This document shows positions 9,129 through 16,376 of a stretch of DNA of 64,000 bases, in pieces. The stretch's first letter is position 1. Each line of letters starts with the position of its first letter. Source of the DNA: CAYMUL01 sp964393605. GTDB lineage: Bacteria; Bacteroidota; Ignavibacteria; Ignavibacteriales; Ignavibacteriaceae. The position numbers were made by a program, and so were the translations under genes. The notes under the pieces are model-generated. The model was not told where the DNA came from and did no database searches. It saw nothing but the letters and a program-made list of their open reading frames with translations. The stretch spans positions 62,001 through 126,000 of the forward strand of contig CAYMUL010000009.1 in assembly GCA_964393605.1 (NCBI GenBank). The letters run 5' to 3'.

Positions 9129-9207
9129 GCGTAATGAATTTACAATGGAAAAGAATTCATACTGCCAAATATTTTTCAATTTCAGATTTTCTCAATCAAA
9201 ATCTAAT

Positions 9208-9239
9208 TTGAATTAGTTGCAAATAATTTCTAAATTTTG
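9208..9239 (+). promoter_or_regulatory. Probable promoter of the toxin-antitoxin pair
   Basis: TTG at 9208-9210, 20 nt spacer, then TAAATTTTG at 9231-9239, close to the Bacteroidetes consensus with one extra T. The position would put the transcript start near 9246, so the antitoxin must begin downstream, at the ATG at 9276. Confidence 0.45.
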
Positions 9240-9258
9240 AGCGGAGAAATTGATAAAG
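9222..9258 (+). repeat. 37 bp direct repeat, copy 1 (toxin-antitoxin upstream region)
   Basis: This 37 bp stretch recurs at 9806-9842 with 33 of 37 identical bases. Copy 1 overlaps the probable promoter of the toxin-antitoxin pair; copy 2 lies downstream of the toxin. Confidence 0.8.
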
Positions 9259-9275
9259 ACGCGAAAGGTAATTTT

Positions 9276-9473
9276 ATGTATGATTTAGTAATGAATGAAA
9301 AAATTTATTACACAAAAAACGGCAAACCCAAATCTGTATTGCTGGACTATAAAGTCTTCAAAGAAATGATTAAGCTGATTGAGGATAATGAATGTATTAA
9401 GATTATAGAAGCGAGAGAGTCGGAAAAAGAAATTGAAGAATCCGAAATGATTAAACGAATCAAAATTTCATAA
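9276..9473 (+). CDS. Antitoxin-like protein of a type II pair (Phd/YefM-like)
   Basis: 65 aa from the ATG at 9276, which has AAAGG 8 nt upstream; an in-frame TTG at 9237 would fall inside the probable promoter and is rejected. The segment KNGKPKSVLLDYKVFKEMIKLIED fits the Phd/RelB-type antitoxin core, and the acidic, charged C terminus would wrap the toxin. Its stop is immediately followed by the toxin ATG (TAAATG). Expected to autoregulate the pair; that is family knowledge. Confidence 0.7.
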   Translation: MYDLVMNEKIYYTKNGKPKSVLLDYKVFKEMIKLIEDNECIKIIEARESEKEIEESEMIKRIKIS

Positions 9474-9728
9474 ATGTATAGTTTAACTTTTTTTGAGAGC
9501 GTGGAGAAAGACCTTTCTCAGATAGCGGAAAAGGAGCGAAAAAAAATTTGGCAGAAAGTTGTGTTATTAAAAAAGAACCCAAGACCGGTTGGGTCAATAA
9601 AATTAACAGGCGGATCGAACGATTACAGAATACGATATGGCGACTACCGCATTATCTATCAAATTTTTGATGACATCAAAAAAGTACGAATAGTTCGAAT
9701 CGATCACCGAAGAGATATATATAGATAA
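9474..9728 (+). CDS. RelE/ParE-family toxin
   Basis: 84 aa, the usual size for RelE/ParE toxins. The family layout is visible: an N-terminal MYSLTFFESVEKDL strand-helix, then a C-terminal sheet with YRIRYGDYRIIYQI and VRIVRIDHRRDIY, the last block being the conserved VxxIxHRxxIY-type end typical of RelE mRNA interferases. It begins directly at the antitoxin stop. It would inhibit growth, probably by ribosome-dependent mRNA cleavage, unless held by the antitoxin. Confidence 0.85.
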   Translation: MYSLTFFESVEKDLSQIAEKERKKIWQKVVLLKKNPRPVGSIKLTGGSNDYRIRYGDYRIIYQIFDDIKKVRIVRIDHRRDIYR

Positions 9729-9805
9729 TTTTTCCGTTCTTTAATAACCAGACCATCTTTATAAGCTTCTTACACTTCGAGCTACTAAAAAATGTTTATT
9801 CATTC

Positions 9806-9842
9806 AATAATCTCTAAATTTTAAACAGAGAAATTGATAAAG
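9806..9842 (+). repeat. 37 bp direct repeat, copy 2
   Basis: 33 of 37 bases match 9222-9258. Unlike copy 1 it lacks the TTTTG end of the -7 box (TTTTAAA instead), so any promoter function has probably been lost. Confidence 0.8.
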
Positions 9843-9943
9843 AAATTGAGCGAGGACTTATCCCACTTCGAACATGGATTCAAAATATAATCGACAATAC
9901 GCCATAGATAAATTAAAGCGCCTCGCAATTGTTCTGAGAGAAA

Positions 9944-10111
9944 ATGGAATTGAATAAAATCCATTTTTCTTTTGACTCATTCGTCAATGAAAATTGCACG
10001 GATTTAGAATGGAGTGATATCGATGCAGTAGATTTGGATAGCTTCACCGGCTCACAATTAATCTCATTCTCTTCAAAATATTTCACAACAAAAATTTATC
10101 CAATTTGTTGA
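9944..10111 (+). CDS. Doubtful small reading frame (55 aa)
   Basis: An ATG preceded by GAGAGAAA opens a 55 aa acidic frame beginning MELNKIHFSFDSF and ending at TGA. No family is recognised. It lies in a degenerate stretch beside a toxin-antitoxin pair, so it may be a fragment of an old module rather than a working gene. Confidence 0.25.
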   Translation: MELNKIHFSFDSFVNENCTDLEWSDIDAVDLDSFTGSQLISFSSKYFTTKIYPIC

Positions 10112-10177
10112 ATAATGAAAAAGAAATTTCTATTATTCTCTAAATGATTCACACTTTTATTAAAAAGAGAGGCTAAA

Positions 10178-10564
10178 ATGGAAGAGTCGTTAAAGAAGCA
10201 TTTGAAGAATCTCGGTTACTTATATTTTGCTTACGCGCATCTGACCGATGAAAACCTGGAAGATGTTGAGATTGATGCAATTAAAAAACGTTTGCTAAAA
10301 CGTGCGGGTGAAGAACAAATTAGCATCGATCAATTAGTTAATGAAATAATTCATTGGTATAATTCAAGTGCCGATCATCGGTTTGAGATAATAAATTCAA
10401 TCGCAGGTTCAATTCATTTCAACATCCAAAACAAAGATGAAAAAAGATCTATCCTCGATGACCTCGTCTCTATCGGCAAATCAGATGATGATTTCTCTAA
10501 TCTGGAAAAAGAATTTATATCAAGATTAAAAACTGCATGGGAACTAGACTACAATCTTTCATGA
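10178..10564 (+). CDS. TerB-like helical protein
   Basis: 128 aa, acidic and predicted all-helical, with a good AGAGAGG site before the ATG. The pattern YFAYAHLTDENLEDVEIDAIKKRL, a middle helix pair and ILDDLVSIGKSDDDFSNLEKEFI resembles the TerB/DjlA-N fold, in which an acidic loop may bind metal. Soluble and cytoplasmic; function unknown. It precedes the Lon-family protease gene by 43 nt and could be co-transcribed. Confidence 0.6.
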   Translation: MEESLKKHLKNLGYLYFAYAHLTDENLEDVEIDAIKKRLLKRAGEEQISIDQLVNEIIHWYNSSADHRFEIINSIAGSIHFNIQNKDEKRSILDDLVSIGKSDDDFSNLEKEFISRLKTAWELDYNLS

Positions 10565-10607
10565 ATAATCTGTAAGTATTTCTGAAATTTATAATGGAAA
10601 AAAAATT

Positions 10608-13085
10608 ATGGCGTTAAAAAAATCTTTGCCTCACAAAACATTGCAACCGAAAGAATTAAGATGGAAATGCAATCCACAGATTTTCGATTTTGAATCAACT
10701 ATGGAACTTGAACCGATCGAAGGAATAGTGGGACAATCGCGTGCGCTTAAAGCATTGCAAGTCGGCGTTGATTTGCGCAGCCCCGGATATAATGTTTACA
10801 TCTCAGGGCTTTCCGGTACGGGTAAAATGACTACAGTAAAACAGATGCTTGAAAAAATTACGACATCCTGCCCCGTGCTTTTTGATTATGCATACGTGAA
10901 CAACTTCTACGATCCTGATTCGCCAATACTGTTAACATTCCCGGCAGGAAAAGCCGTTTCATTCAAAAATGATATGAATGGTTTGATTACTTTTCTCCGC
11001 AATAGAATTCCACAACTTCTCGAAAGTGATTCTTATTCTAAAAAGAAAAAAATAATCGTTGAAAGCTATTCTAAAAAAGAGAGACAACTGATTGAAGGCT
11101 TTCAATCTAAAATTGAAAAAGAAAATTTTTCGTTAGGACAGGTTCAAGTCGGTGAAACAGCACGCCCCGAAATAATGCCGCTTATTGAAAACAAACCGGT
11201 AACAATTCAGCAACTTCCGACACTTGTGCAGAATCAAAAACTATCGCAAGCGGCTGCAGAAAAAATAGTGGAAAAATACAATCTCTATCAACAAGAACTG
11301 ATACAACTTTTTAAACGGGGATTGAAGATTAGCCAGGAACTTCAAAGCGAAGTTTTTGAACTTGAACGACAGGAAGTTGAAATACTTGTAACCGGTGCAA
11401 TCTCAACTTTAAAAGAAAAATATGAAGACAACAAAGTTTTAAACTATCTCGAAACCGCCGAAGAAAGCATTCTCGAAAATCTTCAAGCATTCAAAGGACA
11501 AAAACCGGAAGGGAATGAAACTCCCGAAGGATTTATTATCGACTACTTCAGAGAATATGATGTGAACATAATTCTCGATAATTCGAAAACGAAAGAATGT
11601 CCTGTAATTATTGAAACATCTCCCACATTCACAAATCTTTTCGGAACAATTGATAAAATGAATGACGGTAGAGGCGGCTGGTATGCCGATTTTACAAAGG
11701 TGAAAGCAGGGTCTATACTTAAAGCAAACGGCGGTTATCTCGTCTTAAATGTTAATCATGTTTTTGAAGAACCCGGTGTTTGGCGTGTACTCAAAAGAGT
11801 TTTACAGTTTAGAAAATTAGAAATTCAAGATGCACCTGCGATCTTTCAATTCAATCAATCTATTTTAAAACCGGAATCGATTGAGATTGATGCAAAAGTA
11901 ATTCTCGTCGGAAATAATTATTACTATTCTTTACTCTCTTCGTATGAAGATGATTTCAAAAAAATATTTAAAATAAAAGCTGAGTTCGATTATGAAATTG
12001 CCCGCACGGGAGATATAATTGTCGAATATTCCCGCGTAATTAAGAAGCTGATTTCGGAAGAAAAATTATTGGAGTTCGATAAAACCGCCATTGCACAACT
12101 GCTCGAAGTTTCTGCGCGACATGCGGGAAGCAAAGATAAACTCACAGCAAGATTTTCCGTCATCTCCGATCTCGCACGCGAATCTGATTATTGGGCGAAG
12201 AAAGATGATGCATCGGTTGTAACCGGCAAGCACGTTTTGTTCGCATTCAATGCGGCTCGCGAAAGATATGGTCTCTACGAAGAAAAAATGTCGGAAATGA
12301 TTCGCGATAATTCTATCTTGATTGATACCGACGGAATGAAGGTGGGGCAAGTTAATGGTCTCGCTGTGTATGGAAGCGATATTTATGCATTCGGAAAACC
12401 GACACGAATTACTTCCTCTGTTTCACTCGGCAACGGCTCGTTCATTAATGTTGAGCGCGAAGCAGGTTTGAGCGGAAAAACTTACGACAAAGGCGTATTA
12501 ATTATTTCCGGTTACTTCAAAGAAACTTTTGGAAAAAATTTACCGTTGTCGTTCACGGCGAATCTTGTTTTCGAACAATCGTACGGAATGATAGATGGCG
12601 ATAGTGCATCCGCCGCAGAAATTTTTACAATCATTTCCAGCTTGACGGAGATACCGATTAACCAATCTATCGCCGTTACCGGAAGCGTAAATCAGAAAGG
12701 CGATATTCAACCAATCGGAGGCGTGAACGAAAAGATTGAAGGCTTTTTTGATGTGTGCAAAATGAAAGGACTGAACAAAAAGCATGGCGTAATCATTCCC
12801 GAACAAAATGTAAAAGATTTGATGCTGCGCGATGACATTGTTCACGCTGTTAAGACTAAACATTTTTACATCTGGCCCATTGCGAGAATTGAGGATGGAA
12901 TAGAAATTATTACAGGCATCAAAGCCGGTACTATCAAGCCTGACGGCTCTTTTGAAATTTCCACAGTGTTTGGAACAGCAGAATTAAAACTCAAAGAGAT
13001 GTATAAAAAAATTAAAACTTCTGCAAAAGATTTGGATGCTCACAAAAAATCTACTACAAAAAAAAGAGGCAAAACTAAAAAATGA
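10608..13085 (+). CDS. Lon-family ATP-dependent protease (AAA_32 type)
   Basis: 825 aa. The N-terminal ATPase part has Walker A GLSGTGKMT with K73; the long middle region is helical, and the distinctive block KANGGYLVLNV is typical of the AAA_32 (LonB-like, non-LonA) family. The C-terminal Lon peptidase domain has the Ser-Lys dyad: S666 in GDSASAAE and K709 in GGVNEKIEG, 43 residues apart as in Escherichia coli Lon. No N-terminal LonA substrate domain and no membrane segment, so it should be soluble. The last 40 residues are lysine-rich. The stop overlaps pyruvate kinase by 4 nt. Confidence 0.88.
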   Translation: MALKKSLPHKTLQPKELRWKCNPQIFDFESTMELEPIEGIVGQSRALKALQVGVDLRSPGYNVYISGLSGTGKMTTVKQMLEKITTSCPVLFDYAYVNNFYDPDSPILLTFPAGKAVSFKNDMNGLITFLRNRIPQLLESDSYSKKKKIIVESYSKKERQLIEGFQSKIEKENFSLGQVQVGETARPEIMPLIENKPVTIQQLPTLVQNQKLSQAAAEKIVEKYNLYQQELIQLFKRGLKISQELQSEVFELERQEVEILVTGAISTLKEKYEDNKVLNYLETAEESILENLQAFKGQKPEGNETPEGFIIDYFREYDVNIILDNSKTKECPVIIETSPTFTNLFGTIDKMNDGRGGWYADFTKVKAGSILKANGGYLVLNVNHVFEEPGVWRVLKRVLQFRKLEIQDAPAIFQFNQSILKPESIEIDAKVILVGNNYYYSLLSSYEDDFKKIFKIKAEFDYEIARTGDIIVEYSRVIKKLISEEKLLEFDKTAIAQLLEVSARHAGSKDKLTARFSVISDLARESDYWAKKDDASVVTGKHVLFAFNAARERYGLYEEKMSEMIRDNSILIDTDGMKVGQVNGLAVYGSDIYAFGKPTRITSSVSLGNGSFINVEREAGLSGKTYDKGVLIISGYFKETFGKNLPLSFTANLVFEQSYGMIDGDSASAAEIFTIISSLTEIPINQSIAVTGSVNQKGDIQPIGGVNEKIEGFFDVCKMKGLNKKHGVIIPEQNVKDLMLRDDIVHAVKTKHFYIWPIARIEDGIEIITGIKAGTIKPDGSFEISTVFGTAELKLKEMYKKIKTSAKDLDAHKKSTTKKRGKTKK

Positions 13086-14524
13086 TTTCAGATATTAGTA
13101 AAGTTTTTGCGCGGACCAAAATCCTCGCAACTTTAGGTCCCGCAACTTCGGAAAAAGATACTATTAAAAAGATGATGGAGGCAGGACTTGACGGCGTTCG
13201 CTTGAATTTCTCCCACGGCGATTATTCAACTTTCGATAAATATTTTAGAAATATTCATGAAGCATGCGTTGAAGAAAACTCTCCTCTCGCTGTTCTTCTT
13301 GATTTACAAGGACCGAAGATTCGTATCGGAAAACTTGCCGAACCTTCTTTCGAAATTTTTTCAGGAGAGAAAATTGAAATATCAATCGAAGATTTCGCCG
13401 GAACAAAAAATAAAGTTTCAACTTCGTACAAACCGCTCCCGAACGATGCACAAATCGATGACGTAATTTTAATTGATGACGGTTTGATAAAACTTGTCGT
13501 TAAAGAAAAAACGGCAACTTCGGTAATTTGTGAAGTCATCAATGGTGGAATTTTAAAACCAAAAAAAGGGATGAACCTTCCGGGAATGAAGCTATCAACG
13601 AATTCTATTACAGAAAAAGATTTTCGCGATCTTGAGTTCGCCTTGAAATACCGGCTCGATTACATCGCCCTTTCGTTCGTTAGAAAAGCCGATGATATTT
13701 TGCAATTGAAAGAGTGGCTGAAAAATCGGGGCAAAGATGTTCCGATAATTGCAAAGATTGAAAAACCTGAAGCAGTTGAAAATTTTGAAGAGATAATGAA
13801 AGTATCTGACGGAGTGATGGTAGCGCGCGGCGATCTCGGAGTTGAATGTGCCGCACATGAAGTTCCAATCATTCAAAAAAATATTATTAACAGATGTAAC
13901 GCAGTCGGAAAGTTAGTAATTACCGCAACACAGATGCTCGAGTCGATGATTAACAATCCCGTTCCAACACGAGCCGAAGCGAGCGATGTTGCAAATGCAG
14001 TTTGGGATGGAACCGATGTTGTAATGTTAAGCGGCGAAACTTCCGTCGGAAAATTTCCACTCAAAGCAATCACAATGATGAACGATATTGTTAAACATGC
14101 AGAAAATGCGGACGGGAAAAAACTTTCAATAACTTATGAAGTGCCGGCATCAATCGAAGAAAATCTTTTTGATTCATTCAATAAATCGATCGTTGCAATT
14201 TCGGAACAAGTGGGTGCGGCGGCAATTGTAACTTTCACAAAGAATGGAAGAACCGCACAGCGTCTTTCAAAATTTAAACCGAAGATTCGGATCATCGCAA
14301 TCTCGGATAGTTTTGATACAATGAACCGCTTGTGTTTAAAGTATGGAATAACTTCACTTTTCTCCACAGATGTTGTAAAAGAATCTGCGGCAATTGAAAA
14401 CGCAAAACGAATGATTGTCGAAAGCGGTCATGTAAGGAAAGGAGATATTGTTCTCTTTACTGCAGGCGCGCCCTATTCCGAAAAGAGCCGATTGAATTGG
14501 CTTAAGTTTGAAGTGATTGAGTAG
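13082..14524 (+). CDS. pyk: Pyruvate kinase
   Basis: 480 aa, full length. Converts phosphoenolpyruvate and ADP to pyruvate and ATP. Seen: the N-terminal KILATLGPATSEKDTIKKM, the active-site lysine and metal-site stretch IIAKIEKPEAVENFEEI and VMVARGDLGVECAAHEVP, and TQMLESMINNPVPTRAEASDVANAVWDGTD. Overlaps the Lon-family gene by ATGA, so the two are one unit. The window also encodes PPDK, which runs the reverse conversion. Confidence 0.97.
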   Translation: MISDISKVFARTKILATLGPATSEKDTIKKMMEAGLDGVRLNFSHGDYSTFDKYFRNIHEACVEENSPLAVLLDLQGPKIRIGKLAEPSFEIFSGEKIEISIEDFAGTKNKVSTSYKPLPNDAQIDDVILIDDGLIKLVVKEKTATSVICEVINGGILKPKKGMNLPGMKLSTNSITEKDFRDLEFALKYRLDYIALSFVRKADDILQLKEWLKNRGKDVPIIAKIEKPEAVENFEEIMKVSDGVMVARGDLGVECAAHEVPIIQKNIINRCNAVGKLVITATQMLESMINNPVPTRAEASDVANAVWDGTDVVMLSGETSVGKFPLKAITMMNDIVKHAENADGKKLSITYEVPASIEENLFDSFNKSIVAISEQVGAAAIVTFTKNGRTAQRLSKFKPKIRIIAISDSFDTMNRLCLKYGITSLFSTDVVKESAAIENAKRMIVESGHVRKGDIVLFTAGAPYSEKSRLNWLKFEVIE

Positions 14525-15208
14525 AGAGTATTTTCGAAAAAATAATTATTAGAACAAAGACAGCATTGATTAGAACAATTGAAAACCGGAAGTATCAGTT
14601 TCCGCAAAGTGCTCCTCACTTTTTTTCTTACACTTACTCTTACACTTACACTTTTTCCTCCTGATATTCTAATTCACAGAAATTACACCGTGCGCTTAGT
14701 AAAAGATTTGATACGATCATCAATAAATATTTGAACAAAGAGAACTTTGGTAGTTCAGTGTCATCAGTGTGTTATTAGTGCGTTTGCGTTACTTCATTAC
14801 TCAGATTAAGCATATATTCAAAAATATTCGCCACAAAGAAGTTTTGAATAAACGAACGAATTTTAATTTTCTTCTTCGTGCCTTTGTGACTTTGTGGCAA
14901 AAAAAGTCTTGTGCATAGTGTGAGATAGTTATTTATGTTTTCCCTTACTACACTCAGCATCGATTAGCTCACGAGGGTTTTACAATATTTGAGTCTGATT
15001 CCAAAATTGTTAACATTGATTTTTTTTAAAAGTATGGTCATCGGATAATTCTATCAAAAATAAAATTGAAAATTTTAATTCTACACTTTCACTGAATTCA
15101 ATTTCCGGTTGCAAAAGAGAATAAAAAGAATTCGTAAAAGAATTTCTTCTCTGTTTATTTACAAAAATTTTACGCTTAAGTTTGAGAAAGTTAATAAATA
15201 ATTTAAGT
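14525..15208. other. Intergenic stretch with dispersed-repeat remnants
   Basis: 684 bp without a convincing gene. It holds a diverged relative (about 14758-14800) of the direct repeats seen near 63.1-63.6 kb, sharing GTGTCATC, GTGTG and TTGCGT blocks. It also holds an inverted pair GCCACAAAG (14830-14838) / CTTTGTGGC (14890-14898), the latter within a CTTTGTGACTTTGTGGC string. A possible amrS -7 box lies at the right edge. No tRNA or clear terminator seen. Confidence 0.6.
15177..15184 (+). promoter_or_regulatory. Possible -7 element of amrS
   Basis: TAAGTTTG matches TAnnTTTG and lies 24 nt before the amrS ATG, but no TTG is found at the -33 position. Confidence 0.35.
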
Positions 15209-16231
15209 ATGAAAATTTCAACTATACATGAAGCAAAATGGTGGAAAGAAACCGGCAACGGAAAAATTCTTTGCACACTTTGCCCGCGATACTGCGCAAT
15301 CGGTAGCGGGCAACATGGATTTTGTTACATCCGGCAGAACATCGACGGAAAGCTTTATTCAATAGGGTACGGAAGACCTACCGGCTTTGCGATTGATCCA
15401 ATAGAAAAGAAACCGTTGAACCATTTTACGCCGGGAAGTTCTATTTTAAGTTTCGGAACTGCGGGGTGTAATCTCGGTTGTAAGTTTTGTCAAAATTGGT
15501 CAATCAGCAAAGCTAAACTTGACGACACAAATTCACTTTATGCAACACCCGAAGATGTAATTTCACTCGCACAAAAATATCAAACTCCATCAATCGCATT
15601 CACTTATAACGACCCGACAATCTTCGGCGAGTACGTAATTGATATTTCTAAAATCGCGCGGGAAGAAAATATTAAATCGGTGATGGTTACTGCAGGGTAC
15701 ATCGATAAAACTGCACGGAAGGATGTGTACAAATTCATTGATGCGGCAAATGTTGATTTGAAATCCTTTACGGAAACATTTTATCACAAACTTACTTTCT
15801 CACACTTAAAAGATATTCTTGATACACTTCTATGGTTGAAGAATGAAACAAAAATTTGGTTTGAGATTACAACACTTCTCATTCCCGGGGAAAATGATTC
15901 GTCGAATGAAATTTCTCAAATGGTAAATTGGATTTTGGAAAATTTGGGAGATGAAGTACCGCTCCACTTCACGGCGTTTCATCCCGATTTTAAGATGCGC
16001 GATAAAGGGAGAACACCTCACTCAACTTTAACGACTGCAAGAAACATTGCGCTGAATTCAGGAATAAAATTTTGCTACACTGGAAATGTTCATGACGAAG
16101 AAGGGCAAACAACATTCTGCCCTGGTTGTAAAGTTGCTCTTATTGTTCGCGATTGGCATTCGGTTAATAAAAATATCATCGTCGATGGAAAATGTCCGAA
16201 CTGCAAAACCAAAATTGCGGGTGTCGTGTAA
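15209..16231 (+). CDS. amrS: AmmeMemoRadiSam-system radical SAM enzyme AmrS
   Basis: 340 aa from the ATG at 15209 (a TTG at 15182 overlaps a possible -7 box). Radical SAM cluster motif CX3CX2C: C87, C91, C94 in CNLGCKFCQNW. An N-terminal CTLCPRYC motif with a later C, and a C-terminal CPGCKVAL plus CPNCKTK, are the extra cysteine motifs typical of the AmrS/PflA-like family. The target chemistry of this family is not established. The Memo and AMMECR1 partners that name the system are not next to it. Ends 145 nt before the next gene. Confidence 0.88.
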   Translation: MKISTIHEAKWWKETGNGKILCTLCPRYCAIGSGQHGFCYIRQNIDGKLYSIGYGRPTGFAIDPIEKKPLNHFTPGSSILSFGTAGCNLGCKFCQNWSISKAKLDDTNSLYATPEDVISLAQKYQTPSIAFTYNDPTIFGEYVIDISKIAREENIKSVMVTAGYIDKTARKDVYKFIDAANVDLKSFTETFYHKLTFSHLKDILDTLLWLKNETKIWFEITTLLIPGENDSSNEISQMVNWILENLGDEVPLHFTAFHPDFKMRDKGRTPHSTLTTARNIALNSGIKFCYTGNVHDEEGQTTFCPGCKVALIVRDWHSVNKNIIVDGKCPNCKTKIAGVV

Positions 16232-16311
16232 TCGCTTCCTCTCCTTCAAATTTTTAAGAAAGGAACGTTTGTAGAAATCCCTTCAATTCAGCCCCAGCCC
16301 AATCTTTATCA

Positions 16312-16343
16312 TTGATTTCGCCTCCCCGCAAATAGTATATTTG
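16312..16343 (+). promoter_or_regulatory. Bacteroidetes-type promoter before the GH2-like/smc/lpx unit
   Basis: TTG at 16312-16314, a 21 nt spacer, then TATATTTG at 16336-16343 followed by C. The -7 box is perfect. A reading frame that begins with the TTG inside this box is therefore unlikely to start there. Confidence 0.7.
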
Positions 16344-16376
16344 CACATTAATAACATAGTTTTTAGACATCCGGTA

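Larger units (their letters stand above)
9729..10177. other. Mostly non-coding stretch with degenerate duplicated sequence
   Basis: 449 bp with no confident gene. It contains copy 2 of the 37 bp repeat (9806-9842), followed by a frame reading EIDKEIERGLIPLRTW and ending at a stop near 9905, a 27-codon frame at 9874-9957, and the small frame described separately. The mixture looks like the remains of a second small module that shared an upstream region with the toxin-antitoxin pair. Confidence 0.5.

Noticed and set aside
12540..12863. 107-codon minus-strand frame inside the Lon-family gene
   Set aside because: Antisense shadow of the conserved peptidase domain; no recognisable family.
16341..16376. 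TTG at 16341 as start of the GH2-like gene
   Set aside because: It lies within the TATATTTG promoter box; the TTG at 16377 gives a standard signal peptide.
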